From: Kiloniellales bacterium
Lineage (GTDB): Bacteria > Pseudomonadota > Alphaproteobacteria > Kiloniellales > JAKSBE01
Assembly: GCA_030067055.1 (NCBI GenBank)
Contig: JASJAL010000252.1
Location: 1 to 14,194 of the forward strand
Length of the DNA: 14,194 bases
Direction of reading: 5' to 3'
Part shown: positions 13,808 to 14,194 of the stretch, piece after piece
How the letters are laid out: each line of letters opens with the position of its first letter
How positions within the stretch are numbered: position 1 is the first letter of the stretch
Made by a program: the position numbers and the translations under genes
Notes under the pieces: generated by a model
What the model was told of the DNA's origin: nothing
The model's input: only the letters and a program-made list of their open reading frames with translations
The model's database searches: none

Positions 13808-14194
13808 TGGGCGCGTCGGAAGCGCAGCGCCGGACGCCCCTGGTTCTCGTCATCGACGACGATGCGACCCAACGTGTCCTGGTCCAGGAAACCCTGCGCC
13901 AGGCCGGGTTCGACACCGACGAGGCCGAGAACGGAACCGATGGCATCGTAAGGACCGCCGAGATAAAGCCCGATCTGGTGATCCTGGACGTGGTTATGCC
14001 CGACCTCGACGGCTTCACGGTGTGCCGGGGCTTGCGGGGTAATCCTAAGACCATGCACATCCCGATCCTGATGATCACCGGGCTGGAGGACGAAGACTCG
14101 ATCGAGCAGGCCTTCCAGGCCGGCGCGACCAACTTCCTCACCAAGCCGATCAACTGGGCGCTGCTGCCTCACCACATCAGGTACATCTTGCGGA
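13807..14194 (+). CDS. Response regulator receiver, probably N-terminus of a GGDEF/EAL protein (3' end outside window)
   Basis: The ATG overlaps the kinase stop by one base (TGATG), so translation is probably coupled. The visible 129 residues form one complete receiver domain: VLVIDDDATQRVL with acidic residues D17-D19, phospho-acceptor D61 in LVILDVVMPDLDG, T91 in LMITG and K113 in LTKPINWALL. The ending TKPINWALLPHHIRYILR is, in my recollection, typical of receivers followed by GGDEF or GGDEF-EAL domains in alpha- and gammaproteobacteria; DNA-binding regulators usually end differently. The output domain lies past the window, so the cyclic-di-GMP assignment is inference. It is the likely phosphate acceptor from H1035 of the kinase. 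Confidence 0.85.
   Translation, partial: MGASEAQRRTPLVLVIDDDATQRVLVQETLRQAGFDTDEAENGTDGIVRTAEIKPDLVILDVVMPDLDGFTVCRGLRGNPKTMHIPILMITGLEDEDSIEQAFQAGATNFLTKPINWALLPHHIRYILR

Overview
The window is GC-rich (about 65% by eye) and densely coded, and it looks like the chromosome of an alphaproteobacterium, probably Rhodospirillales or a relative. The evidence is the strong G/C bias at third codon positions, a dimethylglycine-dehydrogenase-type FAD/GcvT protein, a Tat-exported solute-binding protein, and an exact TTAA-N7-TTAA (CtrA-type) site. The taxonomic call is inference; there is no rRNA or tRNA. I see no mobile element and no CRISPR array.

Bases 1-1557 hold the C-terminal part of a FAD-dependent, folate-linked dehydrogenase of the dimethylglycine/sarcosine dehydrogenase type. 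Bases 1693-4511 hold four plus-strand envelope genes: a DUF389 polytopic membrane protein, a DUF1269 membrane protein, a secreted protein with four EF-hands, and a small glycine-zipper lipoprotein whose start overlaps the EF-hand stop (ATGA). A convergent minus-strand gene (4553-5188) encodes an exported protein with an HELIH metallopeptidase-like motif. A divergent plus-strand gene (5376-7595) encodes an unusual 739-residue protein: an N-terminal membrane domain, a large loop with six cysteines, another membrane segment, and a C-terminal domain that resembles the AIM24 family.

A 385-base intergenic region (7596-7980) carries a CtrA-type box and a structured leader. It precedes the most interesting unit, a tight four-gene cassette from 7981 to the window end: a Tat-type family 1 solute-binding protein, a second periplasmic binding protein of the ABC_sub_bind (PF04392) type, an 1100-residue hybrid histidine kinase (periplasmic sensor, HAMP, HisKA, HATPase, two receivers, HPt), and a response regulator cut by the window end. 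The receiver of that regulator resembles those on GGDEF/EAL cyclic-di-GMP proteins.

No permease or ATPase lies in the visible part of the cassette. The simplest reading is a ligand-sensing phosphorelay in which periplasmic binding proteins present a solute to the kinase, whose HPt domain passes phosphate to the downstream regulator. A CtrA-type site may tie it to the motility or cell-cycle programme. Its ligand and output are not visible here.
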